Below are positions 33,316 to 43,283 of a DNA stretch of 50,610 nt, one piece after another. The stretch spans positions 1 to 50,610 of the forward strand of contig CAJQKT010000004.1 in NCBI GenBank assembly GCA_905478995.1. Direction: 5' to 3'. Every line of letters begins with the position of its first letter. Within the stretch, counting starts at the first letter, position 1. This stretch comes from an uncultured Pseudomonadales bacterium (GTDB lineage Bacteria > Pseudomonadota > Gammaproteobacteria > Pseudomonadales > UBA7434). A program made the translations under genes and the position numbers. The notes under the pieces are model-generated. The model was given only the letters and a program-made list of their open reading frames with translations. It made no database searches and had not been told where the DNA came from.

Positions 33316-35139
33316 TTGACATTGGCAACTATTCAAGGCTCCAGCTGGCCACGCCTACTCTTGCTCGCCATAGTTATGCCGCTCTTGGCAAGCAGCTTGC
33401 CCGCGCAGGCTGCGTCCATGTCAACATCGCTATTTACTGAAAGTTCAGAGCGACCCAATATTGTTCTCATTCTCGCTGATGACCTTGGTTTCACCGACCT
33501 CGCCTCCTATGGCAGTGAAATCAGCACTCCTAACCTATCAACGCTGGCCAAAAATGGTTTAAGTTTTACCAATTACCATACTGCCGCTAGCTGCGCACCG
33601 ACACGGGCCATGCTACTGACCGGGGTTAACAATCACCGTGCTGGTGTGCCCAATATTCCCGAGATGATTCCACCCCAACAACGACGGCATGCTCATTATC
33701 AGGGTACGCTTGGGCGCAATGTGGTCACTGTCGCTACCCTGCTACAAGACAATGGCTACCACACCTACATGGCGGGAAAATGGCACTTGGGTATGACGCC
33801 AGACCTACTTCCCAGTCGACGTGGATTTGAACAAACCATAGCTTTAGCCGATTCAGGAGCCGACAACTGGGAGCAAAAACCCTACCTACCGATCTACGAA
33901 AAAGCTAATTGGTTCGCTGATGGCGAAGAAACCACACTGCCAGAGGACTTTTACTCGTCACGTTTTTTGGTTGATAAGGCCATAGAATTTATCGATAGTA
34001 ATCACGCCGATGACAAACCATTCTTCACTTATCTGCCCTTTCAAGCGGTGCATATGCCGGTACAAGCACCCCAAACATTTATTGATCATTACATGGGTGT
34101 TTATGAAGCGGGCCCTCAGGCATTGCGCGCACAGCGTCATGCTAACGCTATCGCACTAGGAATTGTGCCCGCCAGTAGCCCCATGGTAACTATGGCAACT
34201 ACCGATGATTGGCAAGCAATGTCCGCTGAAAAAAAGCGCTATGAAGCCAAGCGCATGGCTGTGTATGCGGCAATGGTCGAAGCGATGGATTATCACATTG
34301 GCCGCCTCATTGAATATCTAAAAGAAACGGACCAATACAAGAAGACTATTTTTATATTCGCCTCCGACAATGGCAGCGAGGCTAGTGGCCTCGCCAATCA
34401 GAATACTTCACTCAACCAACGGGTCTTGCGCGCACAAAACTATAACGCCGATTATACAACGCTAGGGCTAAAAGGAAGCTTTAATGCCATAAGCCCAAGT
34501 TTTGCCAGTGCTAGCGCCTCTCCGCTGGCCTACTACAAGTTTTATGTTGGTGAGGGTGGTATGCGTGTGCCCCTGATTATCGCCGGCGACTCGATTCCTT
34601 TAAAGAACGAGCTTTCTAACGCGTTTAGCTTTGTCACTGACATTACTCCAACCATTTTGGCGCTCACACAAACCGCGAAGCCAGCGGAGCGTTACGGCGG
34701 AAGAAAAGTTGAAGCTATCATAGGTCGCAACCTCTTACCTTTACTCAACGGGCACACTAAGCGCGTCTATGCCGAGCAGGATTCCGTGGGCTACGAACTT
34801 GGTGGGCATGCTGCGCTATTTCAGGGTGACTTCAAAATCTCGCTCAACCGCGCACCGCTTGGCAATAATGAATGGCGTCTCTACAATATTGTGACCGACC
34901 CTGGTGAAAGCAAAGACCTCAGCTCAATGATGCCCGCTAGGTTGCAGAATATGCTTGGCCTATACCATCAATTTACTATTGATAATAAGGTGCTTCCAGT
35001 TGCTGCTAACTATTATGCACAGCGCCAAGTCGCTTTAAACGGCTTACAACAACGATTTGGCTCACAAATACTGCTCATGATCTTGACCGTGTTAGTTGTT
35101 TTGCCGTTTTACTTAGTCTATCGACTATCTCACAAATAA
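33316..35139 (+). CDS. Sulfatase (formylglycine type) 2, C-terminally anchored
   Basis: A 607-residue exported sulfatase. The likely start is a TTG directly after the previous stop, with CCGGAG about ten bases upstream; a signal peptide follows (LLLLAIVMPLLASSLPAQA). The core has NIVLILADDLGFTDLASYG, CAPTRAMLLTGVNNHRAG with Cys93 for formylglycine, MAGKWHLGM and FASDNGSE. A C-terminal hydrophobic segment (ILLMILTVLVVLPFYLVY) with a short basic tail should anchor it in a membrane. It differs enough from sulfatase 1 to suggest another substrate. Confidence 0.9.
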   Translation: MTLATIQGSSWPRLLLLAIVMPLLASSLPAQAASMSTSLFTESSERPNIVLILADDLGFTDLASYGSEISTPNLSTLAKNGLSFTNYHTAASCAPTRAMLLTGVNNHRAGVPNIPEMIPPQQRRHAHYQGTLGRNVVTVATLLQDNGYHTYMAGKWHLGMTPDLLPSRRGFEQTIALADSGADNWEQKPYLPIYEKANWFADGEETTLPEDFYSSRFLVDKAIEFIDSNHADDKPFFTYLPFQAVHMPVQAPQTFIDHYMGVYEAGPQALRAQRHANAIALGIVPASSPMVTMATTDDWQAMSAEKKRYEAKRMAVYAAMVEAMDYHIGRLIEYLKETDQYKKTIFIFASDNGSEASGLANQNTSLNQRVLRAQNYNADYTTLGLKGSFNAISPSFASASASPLAYYKFYVGEGGMRVPLIIAGDSIPLKNELSNAFSFVTDITPTILALTQTAKPAERYGGRKVEAIIGRNLLPLLNGHTKRVYAEQDSVGYELGGHAALFQGDFKISLNRAPLGNNEWRLYNIVTDPGESKDLSSMMPARLQNMLGLYHQFTIDNKVLPVAANYYAQRQVALNGLQQRFGSQILLMILTVLVVLPFYLVYRLSHK

Positions 35140-35390
35140 TAGATGAATCTCTTGAGGCCGGCGGCCGGCCCTACTGTACCGTTAACATCTCGTCACTCGC
35201 CAATCATTGCCCCAGATCCAATAGCCCGCTAAAATTGCGGGCCGGAAGCGTCTGCGTGCCTCATTGAATTAGGCGCTGGCAAAGTGCAATGCAAGTTAAA
35301 ATACTTAATGAGAAAAAAAGAAGCGCTCATACCGCACTGTATTAATGTGCTTGAGGTTACTTCCACCCGTCTTTGATAAAGAGGTATTTT

Positions 35391-36281
35391 ATGCAACTTA
35401 TCAACACCGCGTTCAGCACGCTCAACTGTGAAATCAGCGATTTCATTCTAACACTTACACTCAGTCGCCCCGATCACATGAACGCCTTCACAGTAGAGAT
35501 GGCAAAAGAACTCATTACCGTGTTTGACCAAGCTAGTGTTGATGACAGCATTCGGGCCATTGTGGTAACCGGTGCTGGCAAAGCATTTTGTGCAGGCATG
35601 GATTTGTCGAGCGAGAACAATGTTTTTGGCCTCAATGAAGATCTGCGACCAACACTCGATGACATGGAAAATCGCTTGGACGACCCAGAAATTGCTGAAG
35701 GAGTGCGCGACACGGGCGGCCAAGTTACACTGGCCATTTACCGTTGCAACAAACCGGTAATCGCTGCCATCAATGGCGCTGCGGTGGGTATTGGTGCCAC
35801 CATGACGTGCGCCATGGATATACGCCTAGCCTCAGAATATGCGCGTATTGGTTTTGTTTTCAATAAAATCGGCATAACCCCAGAGGCCTGCTCAACCTGG
35901 TTTTTACCGCGTATTGTGGGGATATCCCGCGCACTTGAGTGGTGCTACACCGGTGACATTCTCAAACCCGAAGAAGCACTTGAAGCTAATTATATTAAAG
36001 CCATAGTGCCAGCAGACCAACTGCTCGATGAAGCGTATAAAATTGCACAAAAAATTGCTCAGCACAGCCCAGTCGCCATCGCACTGACCCGACAAATGAT
36101 GTATCGCAACTCTGCGCAGCCTCATCCACTTGAAGCACACAAAATTGATTCATTAGCCATCTTCTATCAAAGTTTGACCGATGGTAAAGAAGGTGTGCAA
36201 TCATTTTTAGAAAAACGCGCGCCGGTATTTACTAGCAAAAGCTCTACCGACATGCCTGATTTTTTTCCTTGGCAGAGCTAG
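35391..36281 (+). CDS. Enoyl-CoA hydratase/isomerase family protein
   Basis: A 296-residue crotonase. The ATG at 35391 has a good AGAGG site; a TTG 18 bases upstream overlaps that site and is rejected. VTGAGKAFCAGMDLS and INGAAVGIGATMTCAMDIRLAS form the CoA and oxyanion-hole region, and GITPEACSTWFLPRIVG carries a catalytic Glu. It would hydrate or isomerise enoyl-CoA in beta-oxidation. It stands alone before the DUF1145 gene. Confidence 0.9.
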   Translation: MQLINTAFSTLNCEISDFILTLTLSRPDHMNAFTVEMAKELITVFDQASVDDSIRAIVVTGAGKAFCAGMDLSSENNVFGLNEDLRPTLDDMENRLDDPEIAEGVRDTGGQVTLAIYRCNKPVIAAINGAAVGIGATMTCAMDIRLASEYARIGFVFNKIGITPEACSTWFLPRIVGISRALEWCYTGDILKPEEALEANYIKAIVPADQLLDEAYKIAQKIAQHSPVAIALTRQMMYRNSAQPHPLEAHKIDSLAIFYQSLTDGKEGVQSFLEKRAPVFTSKSSTDMPDFFPWQS

Positions 36282-36450
36282 CCGGCGCTGCCACACCTCA
36301 ACGTCTGTATTGTAACGTGATGCCAGCTGATACACTATTTTTGGTGGGTTTACCGTCGATCAAACAACAAATAGTCATTCGAGCTATTTTTAGCTGACGC
36401 TAGTAGCGCGGGTAAAACAGGTCTAATTTAGAACTAAACCAGAGGTGTTT

Positions 36451-36699
36451 ATGAAAAATTTTATTCTCTTTAATAAAATATTATTATTAGCGTTTTGGGC
36501 AGTGTTTATTATTGATTTTATATGGCCAGTCCACGTAGTAATCTTGCCTATAGGCTTACTAATGGGCGTAATTCATGCTGTAGAGTTTTTTTGGCAGCGC
36601 AAGGCTCTCAAAAAAGCGGGCGAATCGGATATGCAAGCACTCGTGCAAACATTGCTCTTTGGAGTACTTTATTGGCGCTCTGTAGTCAAACGAAACTAG
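36451..36699 (+). CDS. DUF1145 family small membrane protein
   Basis: An 82-residue membrane protein with two helices (LLLAFWAVFIIDFIWPV, VILPIGLLMGVIHAVEFF) and a LFGVLYW end, matching DUF1145 (YhhL-like). AGAGG precedes the ATG at 36451. Its last 14 bases overlap the end of the AraC-type gene on the other strand. Confidence 0.78.
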   Translation: MKNFILFNKILLLAFWAVFIIDFIWPVHVVILPIGLLMGVIHAVEFFWQRKALKKAGESDMQALVQTLLFGVLYWRSVVKRN

Positions 36700-37720
36700 T
36701 TTGCAGAGCACTAGCTGACAGCCTCATGCCCTCTTGGCGCAGGGCTGAAGGGGTCGTGTTTGTCCAGCGCTTGAACGAACGCCTAAAATTAGCTGCATCG
36801 CTAAAGCCTAGCAAATAAGCCACTTCAGACACAGGCAAGGTCGTCGTAATCAAGTATTCACTCGCTAGGCGGCTGCGAACTTGATCGAGCAGTTGCTGAA
36901 AGCGGCAACCTTCTTTGGATAAACGCCGCTGCAGCGTACTCTCACTTATATTTAATTTTTTCGCCACTGCGCTACTGTTAGGGAACCCAGATCCAGATTT
37001 TAGTAAAACTTGCTGAACACGCTCGCTAACGCTACCCCCAGTATTTTCAAACGGTAACAGCCGATCGCATTCACGGCGAAATATCTCTTGCGCCACAGGG
37101 TTCGCAGTGGATATTGCAGTACGAATACTCGGCGTATCAAAGCTGAGCACTCGGCGTTCACAGTTAAAATGAACGCTCGAACCAAATACCCGATGATACG
37201 AGGCTGAATCATAAGGCGCATCATAATCGAGCTCTAGCTTGAATCGAATCAATTGCTTGCCAACTAAAATACTTCCACTTTTAATAATAGCCGCATACAG
37301 TATTTCACAATAAAAGCGCTCTAATTCATAAGGTAGCTGAGGCGCGCGGACGCTAATTTCAAAGCTACCCGCGTTTGGGATCAGCTCAATGCGTATGCTA
37401 GGAAGTATGGCGCGGTTGTAGCGAACCAATAATTTTAGCGCATCACCTATTGTTGAGCTGCTCAATAAGGCATACCCAAAAATTCCTTGCGATGCAATAT
37501 CAATCCGCGAACCAAGCTTGAGACCTAATTGTCGATCGTGAGTCAACTCTAGAGCAGCACTGCACATACTGTCCATTTGAGCCGCGAGATCAGCTGTGGT
37601 AACACTGGCCGCTTTGCTCAAGGGACGCGACCGCGAAACTGCCTTAGCAAGCAATTGACTCTCGCTGACCCCTAACTCGATTAAAATCTCGAGGAGAGTA
37701 GATTGATAATAGAAATGCAT
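36686..37720 (-). CDS. AraC family regulator with N-terminal arabinose-binding-like domain
   Basis: A 344-residue regulator. Residues about 20-200 are the ligand domain seen in OruR/ArgR-like AraC proteins; the C-terminal 100 residues hold two helix-turn-helix motifs (AVAKKLNISESTLQRRLSKE and VSEVAYLLGFSDAANFRRSF). It is divergent from the acyl-CoA dehydrogenase gene, and the 198-base gap contains direct repeats, so it probably controls that operon. The ligand is unknown, perhaps a lipid. Confidence 0.88.
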   Translation of the reverse strand: MHFYYQSTLLEILIELGVSESQLLAKAVSRSRPLSKAASVTTADLAAQMDSMCSAALELTHDRQLGLKLGSRIDIASQGIFGYALLSSSTIGDALKLLVRYNRAILPSIRIELIPNAGSFEISVRAPQLPYELERFYCEILYAAIIKSGSILVGKQLIRFKLELDYDAPYDSASYHRVFGSSVHFNCERRVLSFDTPSIRTAISTANPVAQEIFRRECDRLLPFENTGGSVSERVQQVLLKSGSGFPNSSAVAKKLNISESTLQRRLSKEGCRFQQLLDQVRSRLASEYLITTTLPVSEVAYLLGFSDAANFRRSFKRWTNTTPSALRQEGMRLSASALQTSFV

Positions 37721-37756
37721 TGCAGGCCCATAGATTGAATTTCCACGTGACGGTAA

Positions 37757-37788
37757 TTAACTCCCTGAACGACTGTATTTAACTCCCT
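37757..37788. promoter_or_regulatory. Direct-repeat operator candidate for the AraC-type regulator
   Basis: TTAACTCCCT occurs at 37757-37766 and 37779-37788, a spacing of 22 bases or about two helical turns. A related TAAACTCC is at 37808-37815. The site is between the AraC-type gene and the acyl-CoA dehydrogenase gene; AraC proteins often bind such direct repeats. Confidence 0.55.
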
Positions 37789-37918
37789 TTGACCGCTCGC
37801 TGTCAACTAAACTCCACAAATCGCGTATTACGCATCTGCAAAATCAGCGAAGTATACCGACAGCAGGACGTCGCTTGGTATCATCCCACTTAACAACAAT
37901 GCTATTGAAGGTTCACCT

Positions 37919-39742
37919 ATGCCATCTTACAAAGTGCCCCTACGGGACATGCAGTTTTTAATCAACGACGTGCTTGATTACCCCGAGCATTATTCTACGC
38001 TCGCCAATGGCGAGGAAGCCTCACCCGATATGGTTGACGCCATACTGGAAGGCGCGGCCACCCTTTGCGAAGAAGTATTAGCGCCTATCGACCTATCGGG
38101 CGATGCGCAGGGTTGCCGTTTCGATAACGGCACTGTTACAACGCCTGACGGTTTTAAAGAGGCCTATCGACAATTTGCAGAAGGCGGCTGGCAAGGCCTA
38201 TCATTTCCAGAAGAGTTCGGCGGGCAAAACCTGCCTGCATCAGTCAGCCTGTTTAAAGCAGATATGGTCGGTACCGCTAATTGGGCTTTCAGTATGTATC
38301 CGGGCTTAAGTATGGGCTGCATCAACACGCTGTTAGAGTACGGCTCGGATGCCCAGAAAAAGCAATATTTGCCTTCATTAGTTTCAGGCGAATGGACCGG
38401 CACTATGTGCCTAACAGAGCCACACTGCGGCACTGATCTAGCACAAACAAAGACCATGGCAGAACCACAAGAGGATGGAAGCTACCGTCTTACCGGCACT
38501 AAAATATTTATCTCTGCCGGCGAGCATGACCTCACCAGCAACATTGTGCATCTAGTACTGGCGCGGCTTCCTGGCGCACCCAAAGGAACGCGCGGCATAT
38601 CATTATTCATCGTGCCTAAATTTTTGGTTGATGCCGACGGCGCTATCGGCGATCGCAACACAGTCAATTGTGGATCAATCGAGCACAAGATGGGCATTAA
38701 AGCTTCGGCGACAGCCGTATTGAACTTTGATGCCGCCACTGCTTATTTGATTGCGGAGCCTAATCAAGGCCTCGAGGCGATGTTTACTTTTATGAACGTT
38801 GCTCGCCTCGGCACTGCTATTCAAGGTATTTGTCATGCCGAAAGGTCTTTTCAAGGTGCTCTAGCTTACGCTCAAGAGCGGCGCTCTATGCGAGCGCTAT
38901 CGGGCACTAAGGATCCTGAATTCGGTGCCGATGCCCTCATTTGGCATCCCGACGTAAGGCGTATGCTATTGACTCAAAAAGCAATTGCCGAGGGCGGACG
39001 CGCCATGATTTATAGCGTGGCAAAAGTAGCCGATCACCTGTCAGAGGCAACGCTTGCGGGCGATACGGCTAAAAAAGAGAAGTATGAAAATGAGCTGGGA
39101 TTTTTCACCCCCATTCTCAAAGGCTTTCTTACCGAGACCGGCCTTGAAGCGGCCAACCTCGGCATACAAGTATTCGGGGGCCACGGCTATATTCACGACC
39201 ACGGCATGGAGCAAATCGCCCGCGATGCCAGAATTGCAACGTTGTATGAAGGTACAACCGGTATCCAGGCACTCGATCTTTTAGGCCGCAAAGTATTACT
39301 CGCTACAAAAGGCAAGTGTGTTCGCGACTTTACTAAAGTTATGTTTGACTTTGCGAAGCAGCATGCGCTGGCTGGCACACCTTTAGGTAAGATGTCTCGA
39401 TCACTACTGAAGCGTGCGCTGGAGTGGAATGTTCTAACCACTCGTATTATGCTGCGCGCCAGGAGCGATCGGGAATTGGTCGGTTCAGCATCGGTCGATT
39501 ACTTGATGTATTCAGGCTATGTAATGATGGCTTATTTTTGGGCACTGCAAGCCGGAAAGGCGGCCGAACTGCTTGCCAATGGCAAGGGCAAAGAAGCTGA
39601 TGCCTTTTACCAAGCTAAAATTCAAACCGCTGAATTTTATTTTGCTCGACTTCTACCGCGCGCCAATGCCCACAGAACCTGTGCAGTAGCACCTACTAAA
39701 GCGGTTATGCAAATGGATAACAACCACTTCACTTTAGAATGA
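37919..39742 (+). CDS. Acyl-CoA dehydrogenase (long, about 600-residue type)
   Basis: A 607-residue acyl-CoA dehydrogenase with an added C-terminal domain, like FadE5/DmdC-type enzymes. It has EFGGQNLPAS, MCLTEPHCGTDL, RGISLFIVPK, VFGGHGYIHDHGMEQIARDA and YEGTTGIQALDLLGRK with the catalytic Glu444. It oxidises an acyl-CoA with FAD. The chain length is not predictable. It is followed 55 bases later by the monooxygenase gene, and the AraC-type regulator is divergent. Confidence 0.92.
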   Translation: MPSYKVPLRDMQFLINDVLDYPEHYSTLANGEEASPDMVDAILEGAATLCEEVLAPIDLSGDAQGCRFDNGTVTTPDGFKEAYRQFAEGGWQGLSFPEEFGGQNLPASVSLFKADMVGTANWAFSMYPGLSMGCINTLLEYGSDAQKKQYLPSLVSGEWTGTMCLTEPHCGTDLAQTKTMAEPQEDGSYRLTGTKIFISAGEHDLTSNIVHLVLARLPGAPKGTRGISLFIVPKFLVDADGAIGDRNTVNCGSIEHKMGIKASATAVLNFDAATAYLIAEPNQGLEAMFTFMNVARLGTAIQGICHAERSFQGALAYAQERRSMRALSGTKDPEFGADALIWHPDVRRMLLTQKAIAEGGRAMIYSVAKVADHLSEATLAGDTAKKEKYENELGFFTPILKGFLTETGLEAANLGIQVFGGHGYIHDHGMEQIARDARIATLYEGTTGIQALDLLGRKVLLATKGKCVRDFTKVMFDFAKQHALAGTPLGKMSRSLLKRALEWNVLTTRIMLRARSDRELVGSASVDYLMYSGYVMMAYFWALQAGKAAELLANGKGKEADAFYQAKIQTAEFYFARLLPRANAHRTCAVAPTKAVMQMDNNHFTLE

Positions 39743-39797
39743 AAGGTGAAGCTTTAGTTAGCTGCGTCTCTTTTGTTTTCGCCGGTATGACATATCG

Positions 39798-41282
39798 ATG
39801 AGCGAAGAGTCATTGACCCAAAGCCAAGCCTGCCCCCACCACGAAGTCATTGTTGTGGGGGCAGGCTTGGCTGGTATTGGTGCGGCTATTAAACTGCACC
39901 AAGCCGGTATGGACTTTTTAGTTTTAGAGAAAGCAGCTGAAATTGGTGGAGTGTGGCGCGAAAACACCTACCCCGACTGCGGCTGTGACGTCCCCTCGCC
40001 CCTATATTCGTATTCTTTTGCCCCCAACCCTAACTGGCAACACTTCTTTGCCAAGCAGCATGAAATTAAAAACTACACCTTCGAGACCGCCAAGCAATTT
40101 GGCGTTATGGGGGCGATCAAGTGTCATCATGAAATGCTCAAAGCCACTTGGTGCACCGAGAAGAAAATATGGTATTTGCATACCAGTAAAGGACTCTACA
40201 GCAGCCGCTTTGTCATCATGGCCTGTGGTCCTATGCACAAACCAACAGTACCCAAGATTGAGGGCTTTGAAAAATTTACTGGCACAAGCTTTCATTCGGC
40301 GCAGTGGCAGCATGACTACGACTTACAAAATAAGCGTGTTGCCGTTATTGGCACCGGCGCATCAGCCATCCAATTTGTACCCGCCATAGTGGACCAAATA
40401 AAACAGCTCACATTGTTTCAACGCACGCCACCCTGGGTACTGCCCAAAATGGATTGGCGCATCCCGTCACGTTGGCAAAAGCGATTTAAACGCTTTCCAT
40501 TTATTTTATCCTTACTGAGAAAAGTCATTTATTTACAGTTTGAATTTTTAAATACCAGCCTCAACTGGCCCAAACTGCGTCTGCGCCTGCAAAACGGCGC
40601 GCTAAAAAATATTCATCGCAGCATCAAAAATGAAGATCTGCGCGCCAAGCTCACCCCTACTTTCGCCATTGGCTGCAAACGCATACTTATGTCTAACACT
40701 TGGTATAAAGCTTTAAGTCAAGAAAAAGTAGTCGTGACCAATGGCGTTCAAAAAATTCGAGGTAACTCGATAATCGCCAGTGATGGCACTTCAGCAGAGG
40801 TCGATGCTATTATTTTTGCTACGGGCTTTGAGGTCGCTAACCCCCCTATTGCGGAGCGAATTTTTGGCAGTGCAGGCATTTCACTAGCCGAGCAATGGCA
40901 AGGTAGCCCCGAGGTCTATTTAGGCACCACTACCAAAGACTGTCCCAATCTTTTTCTTACTTTTGGGCCAAACCTTTATACGTTTTCATCGGCCTTCGTC
41001 ATTATTGAAGCACAACTTAAGTACATCATGAGCGCTTTGCTAAAAGTGCGTTCAAAAAATATTAAGAGCTTACAACTCAACGAAGAGAGATCGACTCAAT
41101 ACAATAATAAAGTACAGCAAGCATTGCAGAGCACCGTTTGGAACAACGGGGGCTGCACCAGTTACTTTATTGATAAGACCGGTCGCAACAGCACCAACTG
41201 GCCGTGGACGACATTCACTCTGCGCAAACGGCTAAGACGATTTAATTTGAAAGATTACAATATAGAAAAAGTAAGCCCATAG
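39798..41282 (+). CDS. Flavin-containing/Baeyer-Villiger-type monooxygenase
   Basis: A 494-residue FAD/NADPH monooxygenase. The FAD motif is VVGAGLAGIG (21-26 GAGLAG), the Baeyer-Villiger signature is FTGTSFHSAQWQHD (160-173) and the NADPH motif GTGASAIQ begins at 185. It would insert oxygen into ketones or oxidise heteroatoms. The 5' coding region contains an 18-bp perfect inverted repeat. The gene follows the acyl-CoA dehydrogenase gene, and a DUF3604 gene follows. Confidence 0.88.
   Translation: MSEESLTQSQACPHHEVIVVGAGLAGIGAAIKLHQAGMDFLVLEKAAEIGGVWRENTYPDCGCDVPSPLYSYSFAPNPNWQHFFAKQHEIKNYTFETAKQFGVMGAIKCHHEMLKATWCTEKKIWYLHTSKGLYSSRFVIMACGPMHKPTVPKIEGFEKFTGTSFHSAQWQHDYDLQNKRVAVIGTGASAIQFVPAIVDQIKQLTLFQRTPPWVLPKMDWRIPSRWQKRFKRFPFILSLLRKVIYLQFEFLNTSLNWPKLRLRLQNGALKNIHRSIKNEDLRAKLTPTFAIGCKRILMSNTWYKALSQEKVVVTNGVQKIRGNSIIASDGTSAEVDAIIFATGFEVANPPIAERIFGSAGISLAEQWQGSPEVYLGTTTKDCPNLFLTFGPNLYTFSSAFVIIEAQLKYIMSALLKVRSKNIKSLQLNEERSTQYNNKVQQALQSTVWNNGGCTSYFIDKTGRNSTNWPWTTFTLRKRLRRFNLKDYNIEKVSP
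39822..39872 (+). repeat. Perfect 18-bp inverted repeat inside the monooxygenase start region
   Basis: AGCCAAGCCTGCCCCCAC at 39822-39839 and GTGGGGGCAGGCTTGGCT at 39855-39872 are exact complements around a 15-base loop. The stem is GC-rich, starts 24 bases after the ATG, and its right arm encodes the conserved GAGLA of the FAD motif. Confidence 0.85.
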
Positions 41283-41349
41283 TAGCTGACTAAAAAATCT
41301 TTTGGTATATGCTAAAACAACTAAAAAATCTTATAAACGCTTGATAATA

Positions 41350-43239
41350 ATGGAAAATATTATGACCCTCAGCGCAAAAATACTAGGTGCTGCAAGCTTA
41401 TTTATCTCGCTTGCAGCACCTGCCGCCACTGGAGATTCCACTCAACTTTTGTGGGGAGATACCCACGTACACTCCACCTACTCGTTTGATGCTTTTCTAA
41501 ATCAAAATCAAAGTGCCGACCCTGACACAGCCTACCGCTGGGCCAAAGGCTTGCCCGTAATTCACCCTTACAATCGCACTCGCGTACAAATCAACACGCC
41601 ACTAGATTTTTTAGTGGTATCCGACCATGCAGAGTTAATGGGCGTCATAAGGGCCATTGATAACGACACAGCCGTATTCGACAACGAAGGATTAATAGCC
41701 GGACTGCTCCGCCGTTTCAGAAGTTATGTTTTACTCGATGCTATTGAGACAGAAGCCGGGCGAGAATTTTTCAATCGATTGTTGCCCGTGGCGGTAGAAA
41801 GCCCAGATCAGGACCCGGTGTTAGCCGACGGCATCAGTAATCCATTTGGCGACACATCGACTACTCAAAAAACCGCGTGGCACGAAATTGTCGACGCCGC
41901 AGAGCGTCACAACAACCCAGGTAAATTCACCAGTTTAATTGGCTGGGAGTGGAGCTCAATACCATCGGGCGTTAATCTGCATCGGGTCGTTATCACGCCT
42001 GAAAATGGCGAAACGGCCAAACAATTTCAACCTTATGGGTCAGATCAAAGCCAGTACCCTGAAGACCTTTGGCAATGGCTTGAGGCCACGCAACAAGAAA
42101 CAGGCGCTCGCTTTCTAGCTATCCCTCATAACCCGAATATCTCAAAGGGTTATATGTTTGCTGAAACCACATTACGCGATGTACCCATTACTGCCGAATA
42201 TGCACGTCGACGCATGGAATGGGAGCCAGTGGCCGAAGTCACGCAGCTAAAGGGCGACTCCGAAACTCACCCCGCACTTTCACCCAATGACGAATTCGCC
42301 GATTTTGAAACCTATCAGTTTTATATCCAACAGCAGTGGGAACCCTACCAAGCCAAAGCGGGCGACTACATCAGGCCAGCACTACTCAAGGGCTTAGCTA
42401 TCGAGCAGAGTGTTGGCGTCAACCCTTTTAAGTTTGGCTTGATTGGCTCGACCGACGCGCATACTGGGTTGGCTTCAGCCGAAGAAAATAATTTTTGGGG
42501 GAAAATGGCCAGAGACTCTATCCCGGAAAATAAAAGAGCCGACATCAACACCTACGACTCTAAAAACACCAGCGGTTGGAACATGGGCGCACAAGGATTG
42601 GCAGCGGTATGGGCCGAAGAAAATTCACGAGACGCCATTTTTTCAGCTTTTCAACGCAAAGAAGTTTATGCCACCACCGGCCCGCGTATCGCCGTTAGGT
42701 TTTTTGCAGGCTGGAACTTCACTGAAAATGATGCCCAAGCAGAGAACATTGCCGAACTAGGTTATGCCAACGGCGTACCTATGGGTGGCGATCTAATCCA
42801 ACCTACCGTCAGTACCGACATACCCAAATTTTTAATTCGTGCGGTCAAAGACCCCAAAGGCGCCAATCTAGATCGTGTGCAGGTCATTAAAGGCTGGGTC
42901 GATGCCGATGGAAAAACGCACGAAAAGATATATAACGCGGCTTGGTCTGCTGAACGCAAGCTCGATGCAAACGGTCAATTACCTGCCGTAGCCAACACCG
43001 TTGACATCAGCGCTGCTAGTTATACTAACGACGTAGGCAGTGCAGAATTCTCTATTCTTTGGAGCGACCCCGATTTTAATGCGCAGCAAAAAGCATTTTA
43101 CTATGTGCGCGTACTGCAAATTCCTACGCCACGCCACTCGCTTTATGATGCCGTCGCTCTACAAACTGAGGCGCCTCAAGAGGCGCCAGCGACCATTCAG
43201 GAGCGTGCCTACACATCACCTATTTGGTACACCCCTTAG
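41350..43239 (+). CDS. DUF3604 family exported protein
   Basis: A protein of about 630 residues with a signal peptide (AKILGAASLFISLAAPAA). WGDTHVHSTYSFDAF, VVSDHAELMG and IGSTDAHTG are the metal-ligand-like motifs of DUF3604, a PHP-like fold. Its enzyme activity is unknown. The start is ATG 41350 or 41362; an upstream extension to 41302 would add a non-signal tail. It is the last gene of the AraC-linked plus-strand group. Confidence 0.88.
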   Translation: MENIMTLSAKILGAASLFISLAAPAATGDSTQLLWGDTHVHSTYSFDAFLNQNQSADPDTAYRWAKGLPVIHPYNRTRVQINTPLDFLVVSDHAELMGVIRAIDNDTAVFDNEGLIAGLLRRFRSYVLLDAIETEAGREFFNRLLPVAVESPDQDPVLADGISNPFGDTSTTQKTAWHEIVDAAERHNNPGKFTSLIGWEWSSIPSGVNLHRVVITPENGETAKQFQPYGSDQSQYPEDLWQWLEATQQETGARFLAIPHNPNISKGYMFAETTLRDVPITAEYARRRMEWEPVAEVTQLKGDSETHPALSPNDEFADFETYQFYIQQQWEPYQAKAGDYIRPALLKGLAIEQSVGVNPFKFGLIGSTDAHTGLASAEENNFWGKMARDSIPENKRADINTYDSKNTSGWNMGAQGLAAVWAEENSRDAIFSAFQRKEVYATTGPRIAVRFFAGWNFTENDAQAENIAELGYANGVPMGGDLIQPTVSTDIPKFLIRAVKDPKGANLDRVQVIKGWVDADGKTHEKIYNAAWSAERKLDANGQLPAVANTVDISAASYTNDVGSAEFSILWSDPDFNAQQKAFYYVRVLQIPTPRHSLYDAVALQTEAPQEAPATIQERAYTSPIWYTP

Positions 43240-43283
43240 TACATACCTAGTCCATATGTAGCAATAACCCGCCACTGAGACTA

